Shown here: positions 1-9,154 of the stretch, piece after piece
How the letters are laid out: each line of letters opens with the position of its first letter
Numbering within the stretch: the first letter of the stretch is position 1
Source: Rothia nasimurium
Lineage (GTDB): Bacteria > Actinomycetota > Actinomycetes > Actinomycetales > Micrococcaceae
Direction: 5' to 3'
Assembly (NCBI RefSeq): GCF_928391935.1
Contig: NZ_CAKMTD010000001.1
Span: forward strand, 62,001-126,000
DNA length: 64,000 nucleotides
The notes under the pieces: model-generated
Databases searched by the model: none
Seen by the model: the letters and a program-made list of their open reading frames with translations, nothing else
What the model was told of the DNA's origin: nothing
Translations under genes and position numbers: made by a program

Positions 1-188
1 GTGACTTCTTCCAGCAAGGGCTGGGTCTCCTGATTAAGTGACCTGATCGTGACCGTCAGCTCATCAAAAACCTTGCCGAGCTTAAGGATGGGAACAGCCA
101 GAAGGGCAACCAAAATAGCGAATACACCGGCCGCGATAAGGCCCGCAATGTCTGCACCGCTCACTGGTACCTGCTCTCTGGCGGGCAT
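1..188 (-). CDS. DUF948-like membrane protein (3' part outside the window)
   Basis: Only the first 62 codons are present. From ATG at 188 the protein has a short polar start, then one hydrophobic helix (about residues 10-30, AGLIAAGVFAILVALLAVP) followed by LKLGKVFDELTVTIRSLN, the layout of small actinobacterial DUF948 proteins, which have one membrane helix followed by a coiled coil. An SD-like GAGAGG lies six bases before the ATG. A GTG nine codons in (164) is an alternative start. It lies downstream of rpsD on the same strand, as in related genomes, where alaS usually follows. Function unknown. Confidence 0.6.
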   Translation of the reverse strand, partial: MPAREQVPVSGADIAGLIAAGVFAILVALLAVPILKLGKVFDELTVTIRSLNQETQPLLEEV

Positions 189-421
189 AACCCACCTCTC
201 AAAGGACACGATTTGATAACAATCTTACTTCACCCAGGGGCTATAAGGGGATTTTTTGGGGCCACTTTCCCCGGTCTGCCCTATCACACACACCCCCGGG
301 GCAGTCCAAGCAGGCGATCCGCTGGCGTCCTGGCCCAAGACCTGACCCTTAAAAGGGCGACCCGCCCACCCGAAACCACCGGAGGTGGCAGGGGTGAACG
401 GGTCGACTAAGCTTGGCGGGA

Positions 422-1054
422 TTAGGCCAGGCGTGAGTAGTATTCAACGACCAGCTGCTCTTCGCAGGTGACGGGGATTTCTTCACGCTTGGGGGCGCGC
501 TCAAGCTTAGCGTGGAGCTTCTCGATCTCTACGTTCAGGTAAGCAGGAGTGTCGGGCAGGACGTCCTGGTGTGCGCCGGTGGCTGCAACCTGGAAGGGTG
601 CCATCTTCTCGCTCTTGGGGTGAACGTGGATCAGCTGGCCGGGCTTGACGCGGAAGGAGGGGCGGTCAACGCGGATGCCGTCTACCATGATGTGGCGGTG
701 GACAACGAGCTGACGTGCCTGAGCAATGGTGCGAGCGAAACCTGAGCGCAGGACGAGGGCGTCCAGGCGGGTTTCCAGAATCTCGACCAGGTTCTTACCG
801 GTCTGGCCCTCGATGCGCTTGGCTTCGAGGTAGGCGCGACGCATCTGAGCTTCACGGATGTTGTACTGTGCGCGCAGACGCTGCTTCTCGCGCAGCTGTA
901 CCGCGTAGTTGGAGTCAGCCTTCTTGCGGCTGCGGCCGTGCTGGCCGGGGCCGTAAGGACGACGCTCGAGGTACTTTTCTGCCTTGGGGGTCAGTGCAAT
1001 GCCGAGGGCGCGTGACTGACGCACGGTACGGCGGGTACGGTTGTGGTTTGCCAC
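422..1054 (-). CDS. rpsD: 30S ribosomal protein S4
   Basis: Primary 16S rRNA-binding protein that nucleates small-subunit assembly. At 210 aa it matches family length. The GPGQHG motif is near residues 35-40, NYAVQLREKQRLRAQY follows, and the S4 RNA-binding fold lies at about 97-160 (TRLDALVLRSGFA, ARQLVVHRHIMVDG). The N-terminus has no cysteines, so this is the zinc-free (C-minus) form. The start is GTG at 1054 with AAGGAA upstream. The leader contains a 7-bp hairpin at 1153-1171, and a possible GTGACT/TACACT promoter lies further upstream near 1190-1205. Autoregulation, known for S4 in other bacteria, is possible but not shown here. Confidence 0.97.
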   Translation of the reverse strand: MANHNRTRRTVRQSRALGIALTPKAEKYLERRPYGPGQHGRSRKKADSNYAVQLREKQRLRAQYNIREAQMRRAYLEAKRIEGQTGKNLVEILETRLDALVLRSGFARTIAQARQLVVHRHIMVDGIRVDRPSFRVKPGQLIHVHPKSEKMAPFQVAATGAHQDVLPDTPAYLNVEIEKLHAKLERAPKREEIPVTCEEQLVVEYYSRLA

Positions 1055-1333
1055 AGTTCGTATTCCTTTTCTTTAGCGGTTGGCACGGTCCTGCGTGGAA
1101 CCTTCACCTTCTGGTGCTGTGCCATTCTTCTGGTGGACTGGCCTCCGGTGGGCCGCCCACGGTTTGGGCGGTGGAGAGTGTAGAGCAGCCGCACTCTAGT
1201 CACTACGAGCTACCCGGTGATCAGGGGGACCTGCGTTTTGGGTAGTCTGCCAGCCAACTGTCTAGCCTACCGGGCTTGGGCGGTTTTGTCAGTATTCTGT
1301 TTCAAGGCTGGTGGTGGGCTTGGGCACAGGGCT

Positions 1334-2746
1334 CTAGCCGTCGGGGGTTTCGCGGAGGGTACGAATGCGCCTGAGCCTCTCCCCTAGCTCTTTTTCTGCG
1401 CCGAAAACGGTGGGCCGGTAGTAGACGGTTCCACGGAGTTTGTCGGGGGCGTAGGTTTGGCGGGCGACCCCGTTTTTCTCGTCGTGGGGGTAGATGTAGC
1501 CTTTCCCGTGTCCCAGGGCTGAGGCGCCGGGGTAGTGGGCGTCGCGCAGGTGGAGGGGTACGGGGCTGGCCTTGCCTGCCCGGACGTCGGTCAGGGCCTG
1601 GTCGATGGCCCGGTAGACGGCATTGGATTTGGGGGCGGACGCCAGGTGGATGGTTGCCTGGGCTAGGTTGAGTCTGGCTTCGGGCAGGCCGACGAGCTGG
1701 ACGGCCTGGGCGGCATTGACCGCAGCGGTGAGGGCGGTGGGGTCGGCCAGGCCGATGTCTTCACTGGCGTGGACGATGAGGCGGCGGGCGATAAACCTTG
1801 GGTCTTCACCTGCTTCGAGCATGCGGGCCAGGTAGTGCAGGGCCGCGTCTACGTCCGACCCCCGAATCGACTTAATAAAGGCGCTGGTGACGTCGTAGTG
1901 CTGGTCGCCTTTTTTGTCGTACCGCAGCAGGGCCTGATTGAGGGCCTGTTGGGCGTGGTCTGCTGTCACCGGCAGGGGCTGGTGGACAGAATACTCCACA
2001 CCAGCTGCTTCAGCCTCCCCAAAAGCTACAGCTGCTGCTGCCTCCAGGGAGGTCAGGGCCTTACGGGCGTCCCCGGCTGCGAGTTTGACCAGGTGCTCTG
2101 CGGCTTCTTCTTCGAGATCGATATACCCGGCAAAGCCCCGGGAGTCGGTGACGGCCCGAGCAACCAGCTGGGCGATATCAGCGTCCGTGAGGCCCTGGAG
2201 GGTCAGCAGGATAGAGCGTGACAGCAGGGGGGAGATGACCGAAAAGGAAGGGTTTTCGGTGGTTGCCGCTACCAGCACCACCCACCGGTTTTCGACTCCC
2301 GGAAGCAGGGCGTCCTGCTGGGCCTTGGTAAAGCGGTGAATCTCGTCGAGGAAAAGGACGGTCGTCAGCCCGCGCAAGTCCCGGTCCTCCAGGGCCTGTT
2401 CCATGACCGCACGGACGTCCTTCACCCCGGCTGTAATAGCAGAGAGCTCTACGAACTTGCGACCGGCTCCCCCGGCAATCACGTTAGCCAGGGTGGTTTT
2501 GCCCGTTCCAGGCGGCCCCCACAGAATGACGGACGAGGGCCCAGCCAATCCCCCGCTCTCCCCGGCAAGCACCCGCAGGGGGGAACCAGGGGTCAGCAGG
2601 TGCTTCTGCCCCACGACCTCATCGAGGGTACGCGGACGTAAGCGGACCGCCAGGGGGGCCCGCTCCCTGCGGGTTCTCACCTCCTGGTTTTCGGCGTCAG
2701 GGGCAGTATCGTCCAGGTAAAAAAGGGAGGGTTCCACGGCCACCAC
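1334..2746 (-). CDS. rarA: Replication-associated recombination protein A (RarA/MgsA AAA+ ATPase)
   Basis: Clamp-loader-like AAA+ ATPase that acts at stalled replication forks. The 470-aa protein has Walker A GPPGTGKT at 77-84, Walker B LFLDEIHR at about 131-138, the sensor region [10 protein letters not shown], and C-terminal MgsA-type segments ([32 protein letters not shown]). The start is GTG at 2746, one base after the dtd stop (2748-2750), so dtd and rarA are almost certainly cotranscribed. Length and motifs are ordinary for the family. Confidence 0.95.
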   Translation of the reverse strand: MVAVEPSLFYLDDTAPDAENQEVRTRRERAPLAVRLRPRTLDEVVGQKHLLTPGSPLRVLAGESGGLAGPSSVILWGPPGTGKTTLANVIAGGAGRKFVELSAITAGVKDVRAVMEQALEDRDLRGLTTVLFLDEIHRFTKAQQDALLPGVENRWVVLVAATTENPSFSVISPLLSRSILLTLQGLTDADIAQLVARAVTDSRGFAGYIDLEEEAAEHLVKLAAGDARKALTSLEAAAAVAFGEAEAAGVEYSVHQPLPVTADHAQQALNQALLRYDKKGDQHYDVTSAFIKSIRGSDVDAALHYLARMLEAGEDPRFIARRLIVHASEDIGLADPTALTAAVNAAQAVQLVGLPEARLNLAQATIHLASAPKSNAVYRAIDQALTDVRAGKASPVPLHLRDAHYPGASALGHGKGYIYPHDEKNGVARQTYAPDKLRGTVYYRPTVFGAEKELGERLRRIRTLRETPDG

Positions 2747-2747
2747 G

Positions 2748-3182
2748 CTAGAGGGAATCGGTATCGAGAATCAGGGTGACAGGACCGTCATTGGTCAGGC
2801 TCACCTGCATATTGGCGCCGAACCTACCTGTTTCCACGGTAACTCCCAAGTCACGCATGGCCTGCACATAGTCGTTGAAGAGGGGCTCACTCACGGGGCC
2901 GGGGGCTGCCGCAGACCAGGACGGACGCCGCCCCCGCTTGGCGTCCCCGTAGAGGGTAAACTGGCTCACCGCCAGCACCGGGGCCCCCTCGTCCAGCACC
3001 GACCGCTCCCCCGGCAAGAGCCGCAGGTTGGCGGTCTTTTCTGCCAGTTTGGCAACCTGGGCGGGCCCGTCAGTATGGGTTATACCCACCAGCACCAGCA
3101 GGCCGGGCCGGTCAATGGCCCCCACCGTTTCGCCGTCCACGGTGACGGACGCTGAGGTGACCCGTTGAAGAACTGCGCGCAT
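2748..3182 (-). CDS. dtd: D-aminoacyl-tRNA deacylase
   Basis: Removes D-amino acids wrongly attached to tRNA. The protein is 144 aa, normal for the family, starting [13 protein letters not shown]. Both signatures that form the chiral-proofreading active site are present: SQFTL at 73-77 and NDGPVT at 131-136, matching the family consensus NxGP(V/F)T. It is the first gene of a two-gene unit with rarA, separated by one base. A 55-bp perfect palindrome upstream isolates it from aspS. Confidence 0.95.
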   Translation of the reverse strand: MRAVLQRVTSASVTVDGETVGAIDRPGLLVLVGITHTDGPAQVAKLAEKTANLRLLPGERSVLDEGAPVLAVSQFTLYGDAKRGRRPSWSAAAPGPVSEPLFNDYVQAMRDLGVTVETGRFGANMQVSLTNDGPVTLILDTDSL

Positions 3183-3244
3183 GGGTGCTCCTGATATCTT
3201 GAACCTGAAACCTGTTGTCTAGCCTACCAACTAGACCAGAAAAG

Positions 3245-3299
3245 ACCATCTAAATCAGAAATACCCACGAGCCTCGTGGGTATTTCTGATTTAGATGGT
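3245..3299. terminator. 55-bp perfect palindrome, probable aspS terminator
   Basis: Two 27-bp arms (3245-3271 and 3273-3299) are exact inverted copies around one central C. It sits 20 bp past the aspS stop. Read on the minus strand it is followed by TCTTTTCT, so it fits an intrinsic terminator. A stem this long without mismatch is unusual. Confidence 0.8.
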
Positions 3300-3318
3300 A
3301 CCTACCGGGAAGGGGTGG

Positions 3319-5091
3319 TTACTTGTCGCCGTCCTTCTTGGGCTTGAAGTCCACACCGGCTTCTTTACGCTGCTGGGCAGTGATAGGTGCAGGTGCTGCG
3401 GTCAGCGGGTCGTACCCGCCACCGGTCTTGGGGAAGGCAATGACGTCACGGATAGAATCAGTGCCGCCAATCAACTGCAGGACGCGGTCCCAACCGAAGG
3501 CAATACCGCCCATGGGGGGCGCACCGAAGCTGAAGGCCTCCAGCAGAAAGCCGAACTTCTCCTGGGCCTCTTCCTCGGTAATACCCATGACCTTGAAGAC
3601 ACGTTCCTGCACATCACGCTGGTGGATACGGATTGAACCGCCACCGATTTCGTTACCGTTGCAGACGATGTCGTAGGCGTAGGCCAGGGCCTCGCCGGGG
3701 TTCTCGTCGAAGGAGTCCAGGTACTCAGGCTTGGGTGAGGTGAAGGCGTGGTGCACGGCAGTCCAGGCGGAGTGGCCCAGGGCGACGTCGCCGGACGCGG
3801 TGGCGTCAGCAGCTGACTCGAACATGGGGGCGTCCACAACCCAGACGAAGGACCAGTCGCCGTCCTTAATCAGGCCGGTACGGTGGCCAATCTCAACGCG
3901 GGCAGCACCCAGCAGGGCGCGGGAGGCCTTGGCCTCACCGGCTGCGAAGAAGATGCAGTCACCGGGCTTGGCACCAGTTGCCTCAGCCAGGCCCTCACGC
4001 TCAGCGTCGGTGATGTTCTTGGCGACGGGGCCGGTCAGCTCGCCGTCCTCCTGGATCAGGACGTAGGCAAGACCCTTGGCACCGCGCTGCTTGGCCCATT
4101 CCTGCCAGGCATCCAGGGTGCGGCGGGCCTGGGAGGCGCCGCCGGGCATCACAACGGCACCGACGTAAGGAGCCTTAAAGACGCGGAAGGTGGTGTCCTT
4201 AAAGTAGTCGGTCAGCTCGGTCAGCTCCAGGCCGAAGCGAAGGTCGGGCTTGTCAGAGCCGTACTTCTCCATGGCGTCCTTGTAGGTAATACGCTCGATG
4301 GGGCGGGGCACCTTGACGTCAATCAGGTTCCAGACGGCCTCAACGATACGCTCGCCCAGGTCGATGATGTCTTCCTGGTCAACGAAGGAAGCCTCGATAT
4401 CCAGCTGGGTGAATTCGGGCTGACGGTCAGCGCGGAAGTCCTCGTCGCGGTAGCAGCGGGCGATCTGGTAGTACTTCTCAATGCCACCCACCTGCAGCAG
4501 CTGCTTGAAGAGCTGGGGTGACTGGGGCAGGGCGTACCAGGAGCCGGGTGCCAGGCGGGCGGGAACCAGGAAGTCACGAGCACCTTCGGGGGTGGAGCGG
4601 GTCAGAGTCGGGGTCTCAACCTCAGTGAAGTTCTGACCGTGCAGGACCTCGCGGGCGGCCCGGTTAGCCTCTGAGCGCAGGCGCATGAGGCGGGCAGGCT
4701 CGGGACGACGCAGGTCGAGGTAACGATACTTGAGACGGGCTTCTTCGCCCACCTCAACGTGCTCGTCAATCTGGAAGGGCAGGGGCGCTGAAGTATTCAG
4801 GACCTTGGTTTCCTTGACCATGACCTCCACCTCGCCGGTGGTCAGGTTCGGGTTCTCATTGCCCTCGGGGCGGCGGGTTACTTCACCTACAACCTGCAGG
4901 ACGTATTCGTTGCGCAGGTGCTCGAAGTCAGCCTCATTGTGGAAGACCACCTGGGTGACGCCTTCGCGGTCACGCAGATCGACGAAAGCAACACCACCGT
5001 GGTCGCGGCGACGGGCAACCCAGCCAGCCAGGGTGACGGTTTCTCCAATGTTCTCAGCGGTCAGTTCGCCAAGGGTATGAGTGCGTAGCAC
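3319..5091 (-). CDS. aspS: Aspartyl-tRNA synthetase, probably non-discriminating (Asp/Asn)
   Basis: Class II synthetase charging tRNA-Asp, 590 aa. It has an N-terminal OB-fold anticodon domain (residues 1-105), motif 2 around [20 protein letters not shown], a bacterial GAD insertion in the middle and motif 3 [11 protein letters not shown] near the end. Residue 31 is His ([10 protein letters not shown]). In other bacteria His at this position is linked to relaxed specificity that also charges tRNA-Asn, followed by GatCAB repair, so non-discriminating activity is inferred. The start is GTG at 5091 with AAAGGAA upstream. It lies 119 bp downstream of hisS and is probably cotranscribed with it. 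Confidence 0.96.
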   Translation of the reverse strand: MLRTHTLGELTAENIGETVTLAGWVARRRDHGGVAFVDLRDREGVTQVVFHNEADFEHLRNEYVLQVVGEVTRRPEGNENPNLTTGEVEVMVKETKVLNTSAPLPFQIDEHVEVGEEARLKYRYLDLRRPEPARLMRLRSEANRAAREVLHGQNFTEVETPTLTRSTPEGARDFLVPARLAPGSWYALPQSPQLFKQLLQVGGIEKYYQIARCYRDEDFRADRQPEFTQLDIEASFVDQEDIIDLGERIVEAVWNLIDVKVPRPIERITYKDAMEKYGSDKPDLRFGLELTELTDYFKDTTFRVFKAPYVGAVVMPGGASQARRTLDAWQEWAKQRGAKGLAYVLIQEDGELTGPVAKNITDAEREGLAEATGAKPGDCIFFAAGEAKASRALLGAARVEIGHRTGLIKDGDWSFVWVVDAPMFESAADATASGDVALGHSAWTAVHHAFTSPKPEYLDSFDENPGEALAYAYDIVCNGNEIGGGSIRIHQRDVQERVFKVMGITEEEAQEKFGFLLEAFSFGAPPMGGIAFGWDRVLQLIGGTDSIRDVIAFPKTGGGYDPLTAAPAPITAQQRKEAGVDFKPKKDGDK

Positions 5092-5210
5092 TGATTTCCT
5101 TTCGATGGGATACGGGGCCTTACTCTGGCACCGTACGTCATGGTGTTCCCGATTTTACCGTGTTTCTGCCGGGCAGAACTGGTGGTCCGGGTGTGAGTTT
5201 TTGGACGCCT

Positions 5211-6563
5211 TTAGGCGGTGGGCAGGATTCGAACGGTGAGATCTTCTGCCGGAGGAGCCCAGGAGGACGGGTCGGCGGCTACCTGTTCGCCGCTGCGGAT
5301 GTCCTTCACCTCGTGGGCCAGATGGCCGTTCTCCCCTGCTGAAGTGAACCAGACAAAGGGGATGCCGCGCTTTTCGGCGTACTTGATCTGCTTGCCGAAC
5401 TTGGCGGCGCTGGCTGATACCTCACAGGCAATACCGCGGGCACGCAGGGCGTCGGCAACGTCCTGGGCGCCAGACCACATCTCGTCGTTGGTCAGGGCAA
5501 TCAGGACGGCGGTGGGCACCTTACGGGTGGGGGCAGCAAAACCCTGGGACAGGATTCGGGCGACCAGGCGGGTCACACCGATGGACAGGCCAACGCCCGG
5601 GTAGGTCTTGTTGCCCTTGAAGGCTAGGGACTCATAGCGGCCACCTGAGCAGATGGAACCCAGCTGTTCGTGGCCCACCAGTACGGTTTCGTAGACGGTA
5701 CCGGTGTAGTAGTCCAGGCCGCGGGCGATGGAAAGGTCAGCAACCACCTTGCCGGGGGCCCGCTTGGCTGCCTCACCGATGACCTCGGTCAGCTCAGCCA
5801 GGCCCTCCTCCAGCAGCTCGTGGGTGACGCCCAGGGCCCGCACCTGATCAGCAAAGGAGGTATCTTCTGCGCGGATACTGGCCAGTTTCAGGGCGGCAGC
5901 AGCCTGCTCGTCCGTGGCGCCAACCTCGTCCTTAAGGAGCTGGGCAACGGCGTCCGGACCAATCTTCTCCAACTTGTCGATGTTACGCAGCACCCCAGCG
6001 GTATCGGTCAAACCCAAGCCCAGGTAGAAACCCTCGGACAGCTTGCGGTTGTTGACCCGCAGCTTGAATTCAGGAATGGGAAGCTGGGAGAGGGCGTCCA
6101 CAATCACCAGGGCCAGCTCCACGTCATAGCGGAAGGGCAGGGCGCCGTCGCCGACGACGTCGACGTCCGCCTGGGTGAACTCACGGGCCCGGCCCTCCTG
6201 GGGACGCTCACCGCGCCAGACCTTCTGAATCTGATAGCGCATAAAGGGGAAGGACAGGTACCCAGCGTTCTCCACCACATAGCGGGCAAAGGGCACGGTC
6301 AGATCGAAGTGCAGGGCCAGCTTTTCCTTCTTGCCGCCCCGGGCCTCGTCCGCATCATCCAGCAGACGGGAAACCGCATACACCTCTTTATCAATCTCGC
6401 CCTTACGGAGCAACTGCTCAATCGTTTCAACCGACCGAGTCTCAATCGACGAAAAACCGTGAAGTTCAAAAGTCTTCCGCAGGGTATCTAGAACGTAATT
6501 CTCAACCAGACGCTCCTCCGGCAGGTGCTCCGGAAAACCAGACAAAGATTGCTTGCGAGCCAT
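5211..6563 (-). CDS. hisS: Histidyl-tRNA synthetase
   Basis: Class II synthetase charging tRNA-His, 450 aa. Visible signatures are motif 1 around RSVETIEQLL, LHFDLTVPFARYV, motif 2 FMRYQIQKVWRGERPQEGRAREF, the His-specific motif ARGLDYYTGTVYE, and SICSGGRYE in motif 3. The C-terminal anticodon-binding domain occupies roughly the last 95 residues. The start is ATG at 6563 with GGGAG before it. It heads the hisS-aspS unit and is divergent from the DUF349 gene. Confidence 0.96.
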   Translation of the reverse strand: MARKQSLSGFPEHLPEERLVENYVLDTLRKTFELHGFSSIETRSVETIEQLLRKGEIDKEVYAVSRLLDDADEARGGKKEKLALHFDLTVPFARYVVENAGYLSFPFMRYQIQKVWRGERPQEGRAREFTQADVDVVGDGALPFRYDVELALVIVDALSQLPIPEFKLRVNNRKLSEGFYLGLGLTDTAGVLRNIDKLEKIGPDAVAQLLKDEVGATDEQAAAALKLASIRAEDTSFADQVRALGVTHELLEEGLAELTEVIGEAAKRAPGKVVADLSIARGLDYYTGTVYETVLVGHEQLGSICSGGRYESLAFKGNKTYPGVGLSIGVTRLVARILSQGFAAPTRKVPTAVLIALTNDEMWSGAQDVADALRARGIACEVSASAAKFGKQIKYAEKRGIPFVWFTSAGENGHLAHEVKDIRSGEQVAADPSSWAPPAEDLTVRILPTA

Positions 6564-6875
6564 ACGCTCCCCCAGATCAAATAAGTAACAGTCACGGGTG
6601 CCTCAGATAAAGCACAGTCCCCGCTATTCTACCGCCCCACCCTGGCAGCCAAAAATTTTTCAACCCACACAGCCCATCACACACCGGGTTCACCCCACCC
6701 AAACACCCCACGAGCTACAAAAAACGGTATGATAGGAGGGCACCAACTGAGCACGATAGATTATTGCCCCACCCAAAGAAGGCAACCAGCCCTATCAGAT
6801 ACGCCCAGCCTTGGTGCGCTTTTCATTACTTAAAGGGGAGAACCCCCAACACCTGACGCGAAAAGAGTTATAGCG
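6564..6875. promoter_or_regulatory. Divergent intergenic region between hisS and the DUF349 gene
   Basis: These 312 bases hold no gene. A TATGAT hexamer at 6728-6733 could be the -10 of the plus-strand gene, without a good -35. On the minus strand, TAGAAT at 6626-6631 with TTGGCT 15 bases upstream is a possible hisS promoter. Both are guesses from hexamer matching. No T-box or riboswitch was recognised. Confidence 0.3.
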
Positions 6876-8162
6876 GTGACTACACAATCCGACGACACCC
6901 TCAACGTCAATCTTGACAAGGCACGCCAGTTCGGCCGTGTCGACGAAGACGGCCACGTTTTCGTTATCGTCGACGGCGAGGAATACGCTGTAGGCCAGGT
7001 CCCCGGCGCCTCCGCCGACGAAGCCCTCGCCTACTTTGCCCGCAAGTTTGAAAACATTGAAGCCCAGGTTGCCCTGCTCGAGGAACGAGTAGAGCGCAAG
7101 GCCAAGGCCGCAGACCTGCAGAAGGCTGCCGCCCACCTGGGCCAGCAGGTTGCTGTACGCAACATGGTGGGCGACTACGCTGCCCTGCAGGAGCGCCTGG
7201 TTGCCCTCGTCAGCAAGATCAACGAACGCGAAGAAGCCGAAAAAACTGAATCAGCTGAAGCCCGTGAAGCTGCCCTGGCCGCCCGTGAGGCTATTGTTTC
7301 TGAGGCTGAGACGATCGCAGCCCAGGACGACGCTAAGATTCACTGGAAGAACTCCCACGCCCGCATGAACGACCTCTTCGAGGAGTGGAAGAAGACCCAG
7401 CGTGAGCGTCACCTGGCTAAGAGCATTGAGGACGAGCTGTGGAAGCGTTTCCGCGCTGCACGCACCACCTTTGACCGCCGCCGTCGGGCCCACTTCTCCC
7501 AGCTGGACGAGAACAATGCCAAGTCCAAGCGTATTAAGGAAGCCCTAATCGCTGAGGCTGAGTCCCTGCAGAACTCCACCGACTGGGCCGCAACCGCCGC
7601 CAAGTACCGCGACCTGATGGACCAGTGGAAGGCAGCCCCCCGCTCCACCCGCAAGGAAGACGACGCCCTCTGGGCCCGTTTCCGCGCCGCTCAGGACGTC
7701 TTCTTCGACGCCCGCACCGCAGTAAACGCAGAACTGGACAAGGAATTCGAGGCCAACCTGGTTGCCAAGGAAGCCCTGTTGGAAGAGGCCCGAGGCATTC
7801 TGCCCGTCACCGACATTGCAGCAGCCAAGAAGGCCCTTGAGGGAATCCTGGACCGCTGGGAAGAGATCGGACGGGTTCCCCGCAACTCCGTGCGTCGCGT
7901 CGAGCAGGAACTGCGGAAGGTTCAGGACGAAATCCACCGCGCCGAAAACGCAAAGTGGCAGAAGACCGACCCCGAAAAGAAGGCCCGCGCCAACTCCATG
8001 CTGACCCAGCTGGAAGACGCCATTGCTGGCCTGGAAGCTGACCTGGCCAAGGCTGAGGCAAGCGGTAACGCCGGCAAGATCAAGAAGGCCCAGGAAGCCC
8101 TGGACGCCCGCAAGCAGTGGCTGGAGACCCTCAAGGCCTCATCTGCTGAACTCAGCTCCTAA
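6876..8162 (+). CDS. DUF349 repeat protein
   Basis: A 428-aa, highly charged, largely helical protein. DUF349 repeats show as recurring W-K-x and LWxRFRAAxxxFF-like patterns at about residues 155-215 (WKKTQRERH, LWKRFRAARTTFDRRR) and 235-290 (LMDQWKAAP, LWARFRAAQDVFFDAR), with a weaker third near 310-360. The C-terminus (360-428) looks like a coiled coil. DUF349 proteins occur widely in actinobacteria next to rel and aminoacyl-tRNA synthetase genes, as here. Their function is not established. The start is GTG at 6876 with a weak Shine-Dalgarno sequence. Confidence 0.85.
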   Translation: MTTQSDDTLNVNLDKARQFGRVDEDGHVFVIVDGEEYAVGQVPGASADEALAYFARKFENIEAQVALLEERVERKAKAADLQKAAAHLGQQVAVRNMVGDYAALQERLVALVSKINEREEAEKTESAEAREAALAAREAIVSEAETIAAQDDAKIHWKNSHARMNDLFEEWKKTQRERHLAKSIEDELWKRFRAARTTFDRRRRAHFSQLDENNAKSKRIKEALIAEAESLQNSTDWAATAAKYRDLMDQWKAAPRSTRKEDDALWARFRAAQDVFFDARTAVNAELDKEFEANLVAKEALLEEARGILPVTDIAAAKKALEGILDRWEEIGRVPRNSVRRVEQELRKVQDEIHRAENAKWQKTDPEKKARANSMLTQLEDAIAGLEADLAKAEASGNAGKIKKAQEALDARKQWLETLKASSAELSS

Positions 8163-8210
8163 TTGAGAGCTCCCTTTCGGATTCAGGGAAAAATGACTCC
8201 TGATGACGAC

Positions 8211-8248
8211 AAAAATCCCCCGGTTTCACCAGAAACCGGGGGATTTTT
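8211..8248 (+). terminator. Intrinsic terminator of the DUF349 gene
   Basis: A perfect 17-bp stem (8211-8227 against 8232-8248) with loop ACCA. The upper stem is GC-rich and the arms end in A5/T5, so it could work in both directions. It lies 48 bp past the stop codon. Confidence 0.9.
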
Positions 8249-8274
8249 GTGGATAAGGGTCAGGGTTATCCACA
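8248..8274. other. Inverted pair of perfect DnaA boxes
   Basis: TGTGGATAA at 8248-8256 and TTATCCACA at 8266-8274 are exact DnaA-box consensus sequences in opposite orientation, nine bases apart, just after the terminator. The sequences are seen directly. A role in DnaA titration or regulation is inference. No origin-type neighbours (dnaA, dnaN) are present. Confidence 0.55.
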
Positions 8275-8325
8275 GATTTCAGAAATGGGAGAAGCACAAG
8301 GGGGAATCTTTGGTAAAACGTTGTT

Positions 8326-9099
8326 ATGGTCACATTGCAGAATTTACATTACCTCGCAGAGCTGCCCCTCCAGCAGCCAGATCCACGTCAATCACCGGGG
8401 CAATCCCCTCAGGCTGCAGCCCAGAAACAGTCTGACTCGCCCCACCGATATCACCTCCAGGCGGAAGTAACAGGCCTCGGTCCCGGCCAGGTACCTCTGC
8501 TGGGGCCAGCCTACGAACCCAACTGCTTCATCACAGAAGATTCAGCCTCAGTGCCACCCAACATGTGGGAACTCATGGTGTACCGGGGCGATCTCGTATA
8601 CCTCCACCACGGTATCTATACCCACCGCACAACACAGATCACCCCTTTATTCAAGGCTCAAAGCCTGGCCCTCATTTCACCAGCGGACTACCTGTACCGA
8701 CTCCGTTTTTCGCGCCATGCTGCGGCCTGGATCCTTGGCTACCTCGATACCCTTCCAGAAACACGAGTTGATGTTGACTATGACCGCAACCGCCGACTCA
8801 ACATACCCCGCACCTACCGGTCGTCCTTCGCGGCCCACGTTGCAACCCTGAACCCACATGACACCATGAGCCTGGGCCCCATCTCCTTGACTACCCCCTT
8901 GAAAACAGCCCTTGACCTGGTCACCTACTGCAAGGATGACGATGCAAACAATGCCATTGTGAACATTCTGACCGCACCCGGAAACCGGGCCACACCAGCC
9001 AGCTTCTTAGAAGCTGTTGCCACCTCCCCCGCCGTCAGAGAATCAGCCTACCGGCGGGCCCAATTCCTGGTGGATATCGCCACCATCAAGGCAACATGA
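8326..9099 (+). CDS. AbiEi-like / winged-helix regulator-type protein, no partner
   Basis: A 257-aa protein resembling the antitoxin-like AbiEi family, which is common as solitary genes in Micrococcaceae. Seen directly: a winged-helix-like segment MVYRGDLVYLHHGIYTH (about residues 84-100), then SLGPISLTTPLKTALDLVTYC (about 179-199), which is typical of the C-terminal part of these proteins. The first 50 residues are Gln/Pro-rich and poorly conserved in style, and there is no clear ribosome site before ATG 8326, so the true start may be further in. No AbiEii-type nucleotidyltransferase lies beside it. Function not assigned. Confidence 0.5.
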   Translation: MVTLQNLHYLAELPLQQPDPRQSPGQSPQAAAQKQSDSPHRYHLQAEVTGLGPGQVPLLGPAYEPNCFITEDSASVPPNMWELMVYRGDLVYLHHGIYTHRTTQITPLFKAQSLALISPADYLYRLRFSRHAAAWILGYLDTLPETRVDVDYDRNRRLNIPRTYRSSFAAHVATLNPHDTMSLGPISLTTPLKTALDLVTYCKDDDANNAIVNILTAPGNRATPASFLEAVATSPAVRESAYRRAQFLVDIATIKAT

Positions 9100-9154
9100 G
9101 TCATGCCCTACACGAACCAGCCCGGGCCGATCAAGGACCCGGGCTAGTCAATGG

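Noticed and set aside
991-1203. Small frame over the rpsD leader
   Set aside because: Basic low-complexity protein overlapping the rpsD start; looks like leader DNA.
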